Assembly: GCA_918797485.1 (NCBI GenBank)
Contig: CAKKNE010000003.1
Location: 1,674,001 to 1,738,000, forward strand
Direction: 5' to 3'
Length of the DNA stretch: 64,000 bases
DNA from: Pelagomonas calceolata
Taxonomy: Eukaryota > Sar > Pelagophyceae > Pelagomonadales > Pelagomonadaceae
Part shown: positions 9,096-17,078 of the stretch, piece by piece
Layout of the letters: each line of letters starts with the position of its first letter
Position numbering within the stretch: the stretch's first letter is position 1
Translations under genes and position numbers: made by a program
The notes under the pieces: model-generated
Databases searched by the model: none
What the model was told of the DNA's origin: nothing
The model's input: the letters and a program-made list of their open reading frames with translations, nothing else

Positions 9096-10028
9096 ATGCA
9101 ATACCTCCAGCGCAGCCGCCCGCACGAGTACGCCGGCGTGCGCGGCCCCCGGCCGCGGCCGCCCTGGCGCGAGCTGCAGCGACGGGACCCGATCCAGTTC
9201 TTCCGGCTCCAGGCGAGCCGGGCCTTCGCCATTTCACACAGCGCCCGGGACGTGGGCCGCACCGTGCGGTCGTCGAAGCGCAAGTTTGATTGGAGGTTTA
9301 GCTTGGGGCCCCGCGGGTCAGAAAAAGTCGTGGAGCTGTACATTTCGGTCGTGAGCGGCAAGCGGTTGCTCATGTATGATGGTGTTGAAATCCTGAACAT
9401 CACGTCCTCAAAGGACAAGCTCCACCACGAGTGGCGTATTGACGGCGCCCACACGTGTAAGCTGGCGGCGGTCTACGACAGCTTCGAGCTGTCGATTGAT
9501 ACGGTCCCGTTCCACCAGCTGCCGCAGCGCCAGACGTGCACCGCGGCCGAGGCCGACCGGCTGGACGCTCGTAGTAGCGAGACGGCGCAGCGCATGGCCG
9601 CCGCCGCGACCACCCCGCCGCCACCAACGGAAGAGGACCTCGAGCAGCTCGCGAAATGCGTTATGTACGCCGACGCGCGGTGCACACGCGAAAACGCCCT
9701 CAAGTTCCTCGCGAAACGCAATTTCGACCCCGAGCAGGCGGCGCAAGCCTACACGGCGATGCGCGACGCCACGCCGGACCAGTTGGGGGAGGACGCCTTC
9801 GTCGAGGAGGGCGACCGGAGCGACTCGCCGATCAAGCAGATCTCGGCGCCGCCACCTATCCCGCCGCGGTCGCCGGAGCTGCAACCGCGGCCCCTCGTCG
9901 CGCGCGGCGGCACCGTGACGCTCGCCGACGGGACCGTCATCCACTCGTCGATGGCGCCCGCGCTGCCGCCTCGTTCTACCTTGCCGCCCGTGCCGTCGGC
10001 GTCGGGCGACCTGCTGGGTTTTTCGTGA
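9096..10028 (+). CDS. FAIM-like beta domain plus UBA-like domain protein
   Basis: 310 residues from the ATG at 9096. Residues about 64-145 (starting FDWRFSLG, with ELYISVVSGKRLLMYDGVEI) resemble the beta-sandwich of Fas apoptosis inhibitory molecule (FAIM1), whose signature includes SGKR and DG. Residues about 180-225 (LEQLAKCVMYADARCTRENA and FDPEQAAQAY) look like a UBA helical bundle, which binds ubiquitin. The C-terminus is proline-rich (PPPIPPRSP, PALPPRS) with possible SH3-type sites, ending GDLLGFS. Presumably a cytosolic adaptor; no enzyme motif. The FAIM match is by eye and moderate, the UBA match likewise. Confidence 0.6.
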   Translation: MQYLQRSRPHEYAGVRGPRPRPPWRELQRRDPIQFFRLQASRAFAISHSARDVGRTVRSSKRKFDWRFSLGPRGSEKVVELYISVVSGKRLLMYDGVEILNITSSKDKLHHEWRIDGAHTCKLAAVYDSFELSIDTVPFHQLPQRQTCTAAEADRLDARSSETAQRMAAAATTPPPPTEEDLEQLAKCVMYADARCTRENALKFLAKRNFDPEQAAQAYTAMRDATPDQLGEDAFVEEGDRSDSPIKQISAPPPIPPRSPELQPRPLVARGGTVTLADGTVIHSSMAPALPPRSTLPPVPSASGDLLGFS

Positions 10029-10125
10029 TCTCAGTGGTGTTTATAATTTTGCTATTATGTCCTCCATGTTCATTGTCAGGCTTACAGAGGTTTACGTTCG
10101 TGCGAGGCGGGGAGCGGGGGAGCGA

Positions 10126-10653
10126 CTAGTCCGCCGCGGCGACTTCCGGCTCCTCCTCGGGTTTGCCGCCTTCGACGCCCGAGCCGGCGACGGTCGACAG
10201 CCCCATGAGCGCGTTCAGCTTCGCAATCGACTCTTCGGACGCCATCGCCGTTTCGAGTCGCGGCGGAGCCTTGAGCGCCGGCTCCTCGTCGTCGTCCTCG
10301 TCGCCCTCGTCGCCGTCCACGATCTTCGACGGCGCCTTGAGGACTTTGCGCGTGGGTTTGGGCTTCGACAGCGACTCGTCGTCCATGAACATTTCCAACT
10401 CGTCGCCGTAGTTGTTGCTGCGCGGCGCCGGCGCGGCCGACGGCGAGTCGTTAAAAAATACTGGTCTCTCTTCCACAATCTTTTCCTCGCCCAGCAGGCC
10501 GAAGGTCACTTTGTGAAGTATCCTTGCCGTGCGGCTCGGCTGGACGGCGCCCAGGGCAATGCTCCTCCTCGGCTGGATATTGCTCGGGCCCACGCGGGCT
10601 GGTTGGAAAGCGGCGACGGCAGTGGCGGCTACGAATGCTTTCAGGGGTGCCAT
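10126..10653 (-). CDS. Predicted plastid-targeted protein, function unknown
   Basis: 175 residues from the ATG at 10653; the longer frame opens with a non-ATG codon. The N-terminus MAPLKAFVAATAVAAFQPAR reads as a signal peptide ending in an ASAFAP-like site (TAVA-AFQP), followed by a basic, Ser/Arg-rich transit-like part. This bipartite leader is the hallmark of import into heterokont secondary plastids. The mature part holds KVTFGLLGEEKIVEERPVFF, then a disordered acidic tract and NALMGLSTVAG. No catalytic motif is seen. Its gene converges on the FAIM/UBA-like gene (97 bp). Confidence 0.7.
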   Translation of the reverse strand: MAPLKAFVAATAVAAFQPARVGPSNIQPRRSIALGAVQPSRTARILHKVTFGLLGEEKIVEERPVFFNDSPSAAPAPRSNNYGDELEMFMDDESLSKPKPTRKVLKAPSKIVDGDEGDEDDDEEPALKAPPRLETAMASEESIAKLNALMGLSTVAGSGVEGGKPEEEPEVAAAD

Positions 10654-10903
10654 GGCTGCTACTGCGGCGTTGTCGTAGCAACGAGGTGGTGTGAATAGCC
10701 GCACCGAGGCGAGCTACTACAACATAGCCAAATCAGCTTCAGCAGGCTATGGCCTCCGCGTGGCATCACGGGGCAGCACAGCAATGATCGGTCCGGGTCC
10801 AGGTGGCGGTAGGCGTAGCGCTGAGCGGCTTTTTATCGCGAAAACGGAGATACGCGGACAAAACGCGGGGACGCCTGAGGCAAGGACTACCGAAACAAGA
10901 GTA

Positions 10904-13900
10904 TTAAACCAACCGTATCCCTGTGTGCTGCTCCACGAGCACGACGACGGCCCGCGCGTCCGCCGCCGTCTCGGCATCATCGAGGGCTTCGGCGACGCCC
11001 TGCACCAATTGATTGGCGAAGTCGGCGACGTCCTCCCGCAACGCGTCGCAGATGGCGCGCACGGCGTTCAGGGACGCGCGCCGCGTGCCGACGGTGCCGT
11101 CGCGCGCGAGCAGCATGAGCTTCAGCGCGAAGTCGCGCCGTTTGGGCACGTCCTGGACGCGCTCGGCGACCGCGGCACAAGCTGGTGATAAAGCCTTCGA
11201 GGCGTGACGTAAAAACGAAGCGCGGTCCGGCCAGACGTCTGCGGAATGCGTCAACGCCGCGACGAGGCCCTCCACACAACAGTCGCAGCGGTCCGCGTCG
11301 AGTTTCTCGGGCAAGTGAGCCACGACCTCGGCCATCGCGCTTGCCGACCTAGCTGCCAGCAGGCGTTGCGTCGAAGCGTCGCCAGCACCACCCTGGACGT
11401 CGCGCGCCAGCCTTTCGAGGGAACTGTCGGCGATGCGCGGCGCCGCGAGCTGGCGGAACCGTTTCGCGAGCGTGGCCAGGTGGAGCGCCGCGTAGGCTTT
11501 ACGCCTCGCGGAGGCATCCTCGTCGGAAGGTGCGGCGACGAGCGACCCGTCCTTCGACGGCAGACTACCGTCCGGTGCTGCCGCGGCCCAGTGCTCCGCG
11601 GCCCTTAGCCAATCGACGAGCTCGCCCTCGGACAGCTTCGCGAGGAGCGCGAGCGATAATTCGACGCAGGCTGATTCCACACTTGATCTATCGTCCAACC
11701 TTGAACAGGCGTCGTGCGACCCTAAAGCCAGAGTCGCTATTTGCGCCGCGTGCGCCTTGGCCGCGCCTCTACCACATTTGTCCACGCAGACTTTCGTGAG
11801 CCTTAAAGCCGCCGCCGGCGCGCCGTCCGACGAAGAAGCCCAGGCCCGTCCTGTACATGATACGTAGGCGGGGACGAGGAGTCGCGGCTCGACGCCGGAC
11901 GCAAGCGCCCGCGCGACGCGACGCGCAGTTCTAGCTTCATCCCCATTGAGGTCGTCCTCGTCGTCCGAGTCTAGAGCAGGCTGTACGAGTAAGTCCACGC
12001 TCGTCTGGGACGAAGACCGCTTCGCCTCGACGTCTACCACAATATCCAATATAGAATCGAGATGAGGATGTAGAAACTGCGGCACCGCCGCACTGAGCAC
12101 GACTAAGGCATCTAAGGCCGCGCGTCTCAACTCAACGTGCACTCGACCAGGTTTCCGTAAAGCTGATGCACAGCCCGCCACGAACTTAGGTAAAGCAGCG
12201 GGCAGCGCCGGTAACGACGCCTCCCGCAGCGTCGCAAACAGCGTCTGCAGCAGCCGGAAGCAGGCCGCGCACCTTTCAGACGTGTCGACGTTGGCCTCTG
12301 CAGCTAATGAGGCCGACTCCAGGACCGAGGTGAACGCCCTTTTCGCGCTCGGCGGGGCCAAAGGCGTCGCCAGTGCTCTCGCTAGGACATCCGCACAGCG
12401 CGTCGCGACGACGGCCGCGTGCTTCGAGTCCTCGTCCGCATCGTCGACGTCCGACCTGATGGCTTGGGCGACCCTTGGTAAAGTTTCCTCGAGGAGCACT
12501 CGTGCTAGCGCCGACGGCTCGGACCGATCATCATAGAGAGGTTGGGCGTCCAGCCGCTCCGCGAGGGCCTCTAGAGCGGCCTCGCGGACGTGCCGCGGCT
12601 GGTTTACTGAAAGCGCTCGTTCCAAGAAGGATAATAACCCCGGCGCGTCGACGAGGCCCAGTGATCGTCGCAAGGCTCGCGCGTACGCCCGGGCACACGC
12701 CGCAAAGGACTGTTGTGAACATTCATCTCCACCGATGGGGGACTGGTCCTCGGCCTCCAATCGCGACGCGGTCGAGTAGGCCCGCGGGCGCGCTTCTTCC
12801 TGTGATACGCCATAAGGCAATGACGCCAACGCTGCGGAGAGCGCCTGGCAGAGCGCCAACCTTCTACGTTGTTGCTGGGGGTTCGATTCGACAATTTGCG
12901 GCTTCTTCTTGCCCTGGCCCGGTCTCCTACGGCGTTTCTTGCCCGTTGCGACGTGGGGCGTTTCTTTTTGTAAGGCGAAGACCCGCCGCCGACAGAACCC
13001 GGCGACGACCGCCGCCAGCGCCAACGAAGCCCCTCTCCGGTTGCAGACGTCCCGGACCCTCACGAGCGGCAGGCACGCCTCTTCCATGAACTCGTCGTCG
13101 AGAGCGGCCTGGACCAATGGTCTTGAACAGCGTGCAAGATGCCCCAGCGCGTCGATTTGCGATTCCCGGTCGGTCCTCCTCAAGACGTTCTCGGCGGCGC
13201 GGTCGCGCTGCCTTTGCAGTAATCCTAGGACGACGGCCGCGATGCCTTTCCCGTCGCCCTCGTCATCTAAAGCAGACGCGCAGGCTGCGAGTAAAGCCCC
13301 GTCGTCGTCGTTATCCGATGAGGCCGCGGCGACAACTAACAAAGGTGGCCGCTCGTAGCCTCGGATCGCGGCCCGCGCGATCCGCGATGCCGTCGCGGCG
13401 TCGCCATTTCGAGCGGCCTGCAGCCAGGCCTCCCAGGCGCCGTCGCAGGCGCACCGTTCTAGCAGAGCCGCCAACGCTCTCAAAGCGTCGTCCGTGCCGA
13501 TGCGAGCCAAGACGTCCGCGTCCGCGGCGCCGACGCCCGCGACGTCCGCATGTGAAGTCAAAGCGTCCTCGAGCGCGTTCAGTAGGCGCTTCAGCGTGAA
13601 CGACGTGTCCTCTTTGCCCTCTTGAAAACCGCTGGAAGTTGCGATGCGATCCAGCAGGTATTGTTTTTTCGGCGGCGCGGCGGGCGCGAGCCTCTTGATC
13701 GCGGCGCAGAGCGGTCGACAGGAAGATTGAGATGAAGACGCGTCCAGCAAAGCGTCGGCGTCGCCGCAGAAACCCGCGACGTCGGACCTACGTAAAGCCG
13801 CCGCCCACGCGCGCGGCCAATCATTTTTATTGGCTATTGATGCGCAGGCGGCCTGGACGTCGGTTCTTTTGACTTGGAGGTCGTCGCGCTTCAACAAACC

Positions 13901-16531
13901 TAATAGAGCGGCAAATAACCGCGAGCGCTCTCCATCACCAAGGGACAGTCGCGGCAGAAAACGCACGGCCACTGCCGCGCAATCCATTGATAAAGCCGCG
14001 AGGCACCTCCCTTCAACACGATCGTTCTCAGCGTCGTCTACCTCGTTATCACAGCAGGCTTGCAGGAACGTCGCCAATAGATAAGTGGCGCATTTTTCAG
14101 AACCAAGGGTCGTCTTCACTACTGGTGTTTTCTTGGGCGAGGTCCGGCTATTCGTTAGCGAGCGGCGCTTCTTCTTGGCGGGTGGCTTTGCTTCGTCGGT
14201 CCCGAGTACAGCATCTAAAGCGGTCGACGCGCTCGCCGACCACGGTATTGATGAAGCGAACGCCTCGAGCAAAGCGAGCGCTAATTGACGGTCGCCCTCG
14301 TCACGAGACCAACAACTCAACATGTCCGCATCAAAAATCTCCTCCAGTTGACCGTTTTTTAGTGCCGCTTCCACGGCGCGCCGGATCGTCTCGCGATCGT
14401 CCGCGATGGCCGCCTCGCGGCCTTTTACTAATGATGAAATCGGGGCGCAGTCTACGGCTTTGTGAGTTGCGCTCAGGCGCGTCTGCGCGTCGGCGTGGGC
14501 CAGACCCACCAATAAAGGCGCCGCCGCGGTCTGATCCATCGTGGACAGCGAATCTAAAGCGCCGCGCAGGCCTTTACATGCGCCTGCCGCGGCCCGGGCC
14601 GCCTCCGTCGCGTCCGCGAAGCACACCTCGATCACAGTTAATGGCGTCGCTTTCTCGGCCTCGAGGCGCGCCAGGCAGAACGGTATCGATTCTTCCTTAC
14701 TAAGAACGCGCAGCGCCGCCTCTAGACAATCGTCCGCGCTTCCATTCGATAAAGCGGCACTTGCATGGCGCGCCGTCGCCTCGTCTTTAGTTGTTGTGAG
14801 GTACGCGGCGACGGCCGGGGCCCAGACCGTACAAGCGGCCAGGCGCGAGGCACACTGCGAAGCAAGATCATCTAAGAACCCCGCGGCACCTTGGGCGTCG
14901 CCGCGCGCGACGCATAAAAAGAGCGCCGGCGCCTCGCAGGCCTCCATGACTTCTGAAGCGTCCTCGCCACTGAGACAGGCCTCGGCGCAGACCAAGGCGC
15001 GTTCCGTGTCGCCCGCGCGAAAATGACGGGTAGATCGCCGCGCACAGACCACGCGCACCGCCTTTGACGACGCGTGGGCGACCAAGGAGGCGTCCGCGTC
15101 CGCAGCATCGACGAGGATGTCCTGCAGGCTCTCATGTGATGATATAGCGTCCAGGGAGGCCGGGAGCGCTTTGATGAGAGCAGAAGCCAGCGGCGCGTCC
15201 CTATCAATATCTCTGGCAGAAGCTGAGGCTAGTTTCGCGGCGTCGTCGAGAGCGTGGGTCTGGCCTCGACTCAACCTCAACGCTATCAACGACGCCGTCG
15301 TGCCGCCTTCCAATAACGAATCGGGCACGTCATTAGGGTCACATTTTCGCACGTATTCCTCCAGCAACGCGTCCCTCGATGCTCTTGGCGCCTCGTGTGC
15401 CAACGCCGCGACGATCCGAGGCGCGTGTCCTTCAAAAGAAGCCAATAATGACGTGGCTAAGTCAGAACCGCCACAAGCTAAAGGTACTAATTGCGGCGCC
15501 AGCATGGCCGCGCAGCTGAATCTGTCGGAAGCGAGCGCGTTTATGATCGAAGAAGCTTGTTCAGTCTGTAAAAAAGCCTGCAACACGCCGTCGGGGAGCT
15601 TGCCGTCGTCGCCCTTCTTCGACGCGCACAGCGTCAAAGCGACACCCAATTCTCGTGGACCCGCGTCGACGCGCAATAAAATAGCTTTCGAGGCGGCGTC
15701 GATGGCCGAGGACGTCAGGGCGCCGTGCGTCGCGGCAGCGAGTAAACACGCGGCCGCCGCCTGGCGCGCTTGTACGTCACCATCGTCGTCGAAGACCTTC
15801 GACAGGACGGGTAAAAGACGCCTTGCCAACTTTTTTGACCTAGATGACGCCAGAGCCGTGGACAAACAAGCCGCGCCGAAGGCGACGATTGGGGCATATA
15901 TCAGGGAGACGGCTTGTGCATCGCCGCCCTCTGAGATAGCGTCCCGACAGTCCTGTACTACAGAAACGATGGTGCTGTCCGCGAGGTCCTCGGCGAGCGC
16001 CGTGTCGGCCGCGCAATGCGCCGCGAATCCTACATTTTGCGTCTCCGTACTTATGTCGCGGGCCCAGCGCCAGCGCTGCGCTAATGAGTCGTGCGAGGCC
16101 GTCGCTGCTGCTTTGAAGGCGATCTTCGCCGCGGGTGCCACGTGGCAGTGCGGCGCCAGGGCGCGCAGCAGAGCGTCGCCGGCGCAACTTGTAGCGTCGC
16201 CCGTCTGCACGAGGGCTTCTAGAATAATAAGGCCGTCTTGCGACGCGCAGCACGGCGCGAGCGTCCGGATGAAGGCGTTCACGCGGCCGTCGTGCTTTTT
16301 GCGTTGTTCTGCGTCGAGCGTGGCCCGCTCGAAATCTAAGGCGTTTTCATCTAATAATTTGGCGCCGCGCTTCGTGAGTAGGGGCGCCAGCTGCGGGTGC
16401 GCGGCTTTCAGCCGGTCGAGCGCGGCTCTCGCGCTCGCTAACAAAGACGGCGCGTCGGCATTTTGTAAAAGGAGGAACTTGGCCTTGGCGCCGGCCTGTC
16501 TTGCTTCGCCGAAGCGCGGGAGGTCGGCCAT
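10904..16531 (-). CDS. UTP10: U3 snoRNP / SSU processome HEAT-repeat protein (UTP10/HEATR1)
   Basis: 1,875 residues from the ATG at 16531, a single uninterrupted 5.6-kb frame. It is almost wholly helical, of HEAT type. The N-terminus (LTKRGAKLLDENALDFERAT, then ...NAFIRTLAPCC) matches the UTP10 N-terminal region (FSQLAKTLERSVQTK...FLIHLSPYF). The C-terminus (LNAVRAICDALREDVADF, then VVLVEQHTGIRLV) matches the conserved UTP10 tail (...LLPFL-ELLEDED-EVE...E...GE-L). Length agrees with yeast UTP10 (about 1,770) and HEATR1 (about 2,140). A basic insert KPPAKKKRRS is a likely nuclear signal. It acts in the nucleolus, in early 18S rRNA processing and Pol I transcription. It is divergent from the U-box gene. 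The lack of any intron in so large a gene is striking. Confidence 0.85.
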   Translation of the reverse strand: MADLPRFGEARQAGAKAKFLLLQNADAPSLLASARAALDRLKAAHPQLAPLLTKRGAKLLDENALDFERATLDAEQRKKHDGRVNAFIRTLAPCCASQDGLIILEALVQTGDATSCAGDALLRALAPHCHVAPAAKIAFKAAATASHDSLAQRWRWARDISTETQNVGFAAHCAADTALAEDLADSTIVSVVQDCRDAISEGGDAQAVSLIYAPIVAFGAACLSTALASSRSKKLARRLLPVLSKVFDDDGDVQARQAAAACLLAAATHGALTSSAIDAASKAILLRVDAGPRELGVALTLCASKKGDDGKLPDGVLQAFLQTEQASSIINALASDRFSCAAMLAPQLVPLACGGSDLATSLLASFEGHAPRIVAALAHEAPRASRDALLEEYVRKCDPNDVPDSLLEGGTTASLIALRLSRGQTHALDDAAKLASASARDIDRDAPLASALIKALPASLDAISSHESLQDILVDAADADASLVAHASSKAVRVVCARRSTRHFRAGDTERALVCAEACLSGEDASEVMEACEAPALFLCVARGDAQGAAGFLDDLASQCASRLAACTVWAPAVAAYLTTTKDEATARHASAALSNGSADDCLEAALRVLSKEESIPFCLARLEAEKATPLTVIEVCFADATEAARAAAGACKGLRGALDSLSTMDQTAAAPLLVGLAHADAQTRLSATHKAVDCAPISSLVKGREAAIADDRETIRRAVEAALKNGQLEEIFDADMLSCWSRDEGDRQLALALLEAFASSIPWSASASTALDAVLGTDEAKPPAKKKRRSLTNSRTSPKKTPVVKTTLGSEKCATYLLATFLQACCDNEVDDAENDRVEGRCLAALSMDCAAVAVRFLPRLSLGDGERSRLFAALLGLLKRDDLQVKRTDVQAACASIANKNDWPRAWAAALRRSDVAGFCGDADALLDASSSQSSCRPLCAAIKRLAPAAPPKKQYLLDRIATSSGFQEGKEDTSFTLKRLLNALEDALTSHADVAGVGAADADVLARIGTDDALRALAALLERCACDGAWEAWLQAARNGDAATASRIARAAIRGYERPPLLVVAAASSDNDDDGALLAACASALDDEGDGKGIAAVVLGLLQRQRDRAAENVLRRTDRESQIDALGHLARCSRPLVQAALDDEFMEEACLPLVRVRDVCNRRGASLALAAVVAGFCRRRVFALQKETPHVATGKKRRRRPGQGKKKPQIVESNPQQQRRRLALCQALSAALASLPYGVSQEEARPRAYSTASRLEAEDQSPIGGDECSQQSFAACARAYARALRRSLGLVDAPGLLSFLERALSVNQPRHVREAALEALAERLDAQPLYDDRSEPSALARVLLEETLPRVAQAIRSDVDDADEDSKHAAVVATRCADVLARALATPLAPPSAKRAFTSVLESASLAAEANVDTSERCAACFRLLQTLFATLREASLPALPAALPKFVAGCASALRKPGRVHVELRRAALDALVVLSAAVPQFLHPHLDSILDIVVDVEAKRSSSQTSVDLLVQPALDSDDEDDLNGDEARTARRVARALASGVEPRLLVPAYVSCTGRAWASSSDGAPAAALRLTKVCVDKCGRGAAKAHAAQIATLALGSHDACSRLDDRSSVESACVELSLALLAKLSEGELVDWLRAAEHWAAAAPDGSLPSKDGSLVAAPSDEDASARRKAYAALHLATLAKRFRQLAAPRIADSSLERLARDVQGGAGDASTQRLLAARSASAMAEVVAHLPEKLDADRCDCCVEGLVAALTHSADVWPDRASFLRHASKALSPACAAVAERVQDVPKRRDFALKLMLLARDGTVGTRRASLNAVRAICDALREDVADFANQLVQGVAEALDDAETAADARAVVVLVEQHTGIRLV

Positions 16532-17078
16532 TACAGCACTGTGCTCTCGCTGCAGGGTGCCTCTCACTGCAGTTGTTGCAGAGCTGCTCGTTAGACGATG
16601 TAGCGTTGCAGCACTGATTGATAGCTTCGAAAAGAGCCGATAAGCCTGCAAAACGCCAGTCGCGCGTGCCGTATATGTGCGTCTCGCCCACAACTTCGAC
16701 TCTGTCAAAAGGTCACCCCGCACGAAATCACTCAATGCATTTTCACCACCGATCTACCGAGGACTCCCTCCCACGACGTCCTGTGCAAAGGCGCGCAGCC
16801 CCCTAGTGGCTTTCGTTCCGGCCGACCGATTTAGCTGATTTTGAGGCAGCCCTCGACGTTTGGTGGTAGCGCTGCCGTTGCGACAATCTAAGACCGGCAC
16901 AGAAGCGTCGGGCAGCTCCCGTCGACCGTGCGACACCGCCGCTTGACCGCCGCCGCGCTTCGTAAAGAGGCAGTTGCGAGGAGGCAGCCCCCATCAAACC
17001 GTGAGCACCCGATCCCCGGGTCACGCCACGACGTCCCTCAGTTCGCGCATAGGAAGCGCGATCGGCGGCGCGCCGACG
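16532..17078. other. Divergent intergenic region
   Basis: Shared 5' region of UTP10 and the U-box gene, 547 bp. A long frame on the minus strand extends UTP10 upstream but opens only with TTG. Pyrimidine-rich and TGCAG-rich; no palindrome of the 24-bp family and no RNA gene recognised. Confidence 0.4.

Noticed and set aside
9225-9237. GCCATTTCACACAG in the FAIM/UBA-like gene, resembling an introner right end
   Set aside because: No left end or duplication upstream, and the frame is continuous.
15117-16643. Long plus-strand frame (about 508 codons) opposite UTP10, and similar long frames opposite other genes (46240-47301, 54896-56083, 60514-61725)
   Set aside because: Antisense frames stay open by chance in GC-rich coding DNA; low-complexity composition and no domains.
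16532-16735. Upstream extension of UTP10 by 68 residues
   Set aside because: It opens only with TTG; the conserved N-terminal region starts right after the ATG at 16531.
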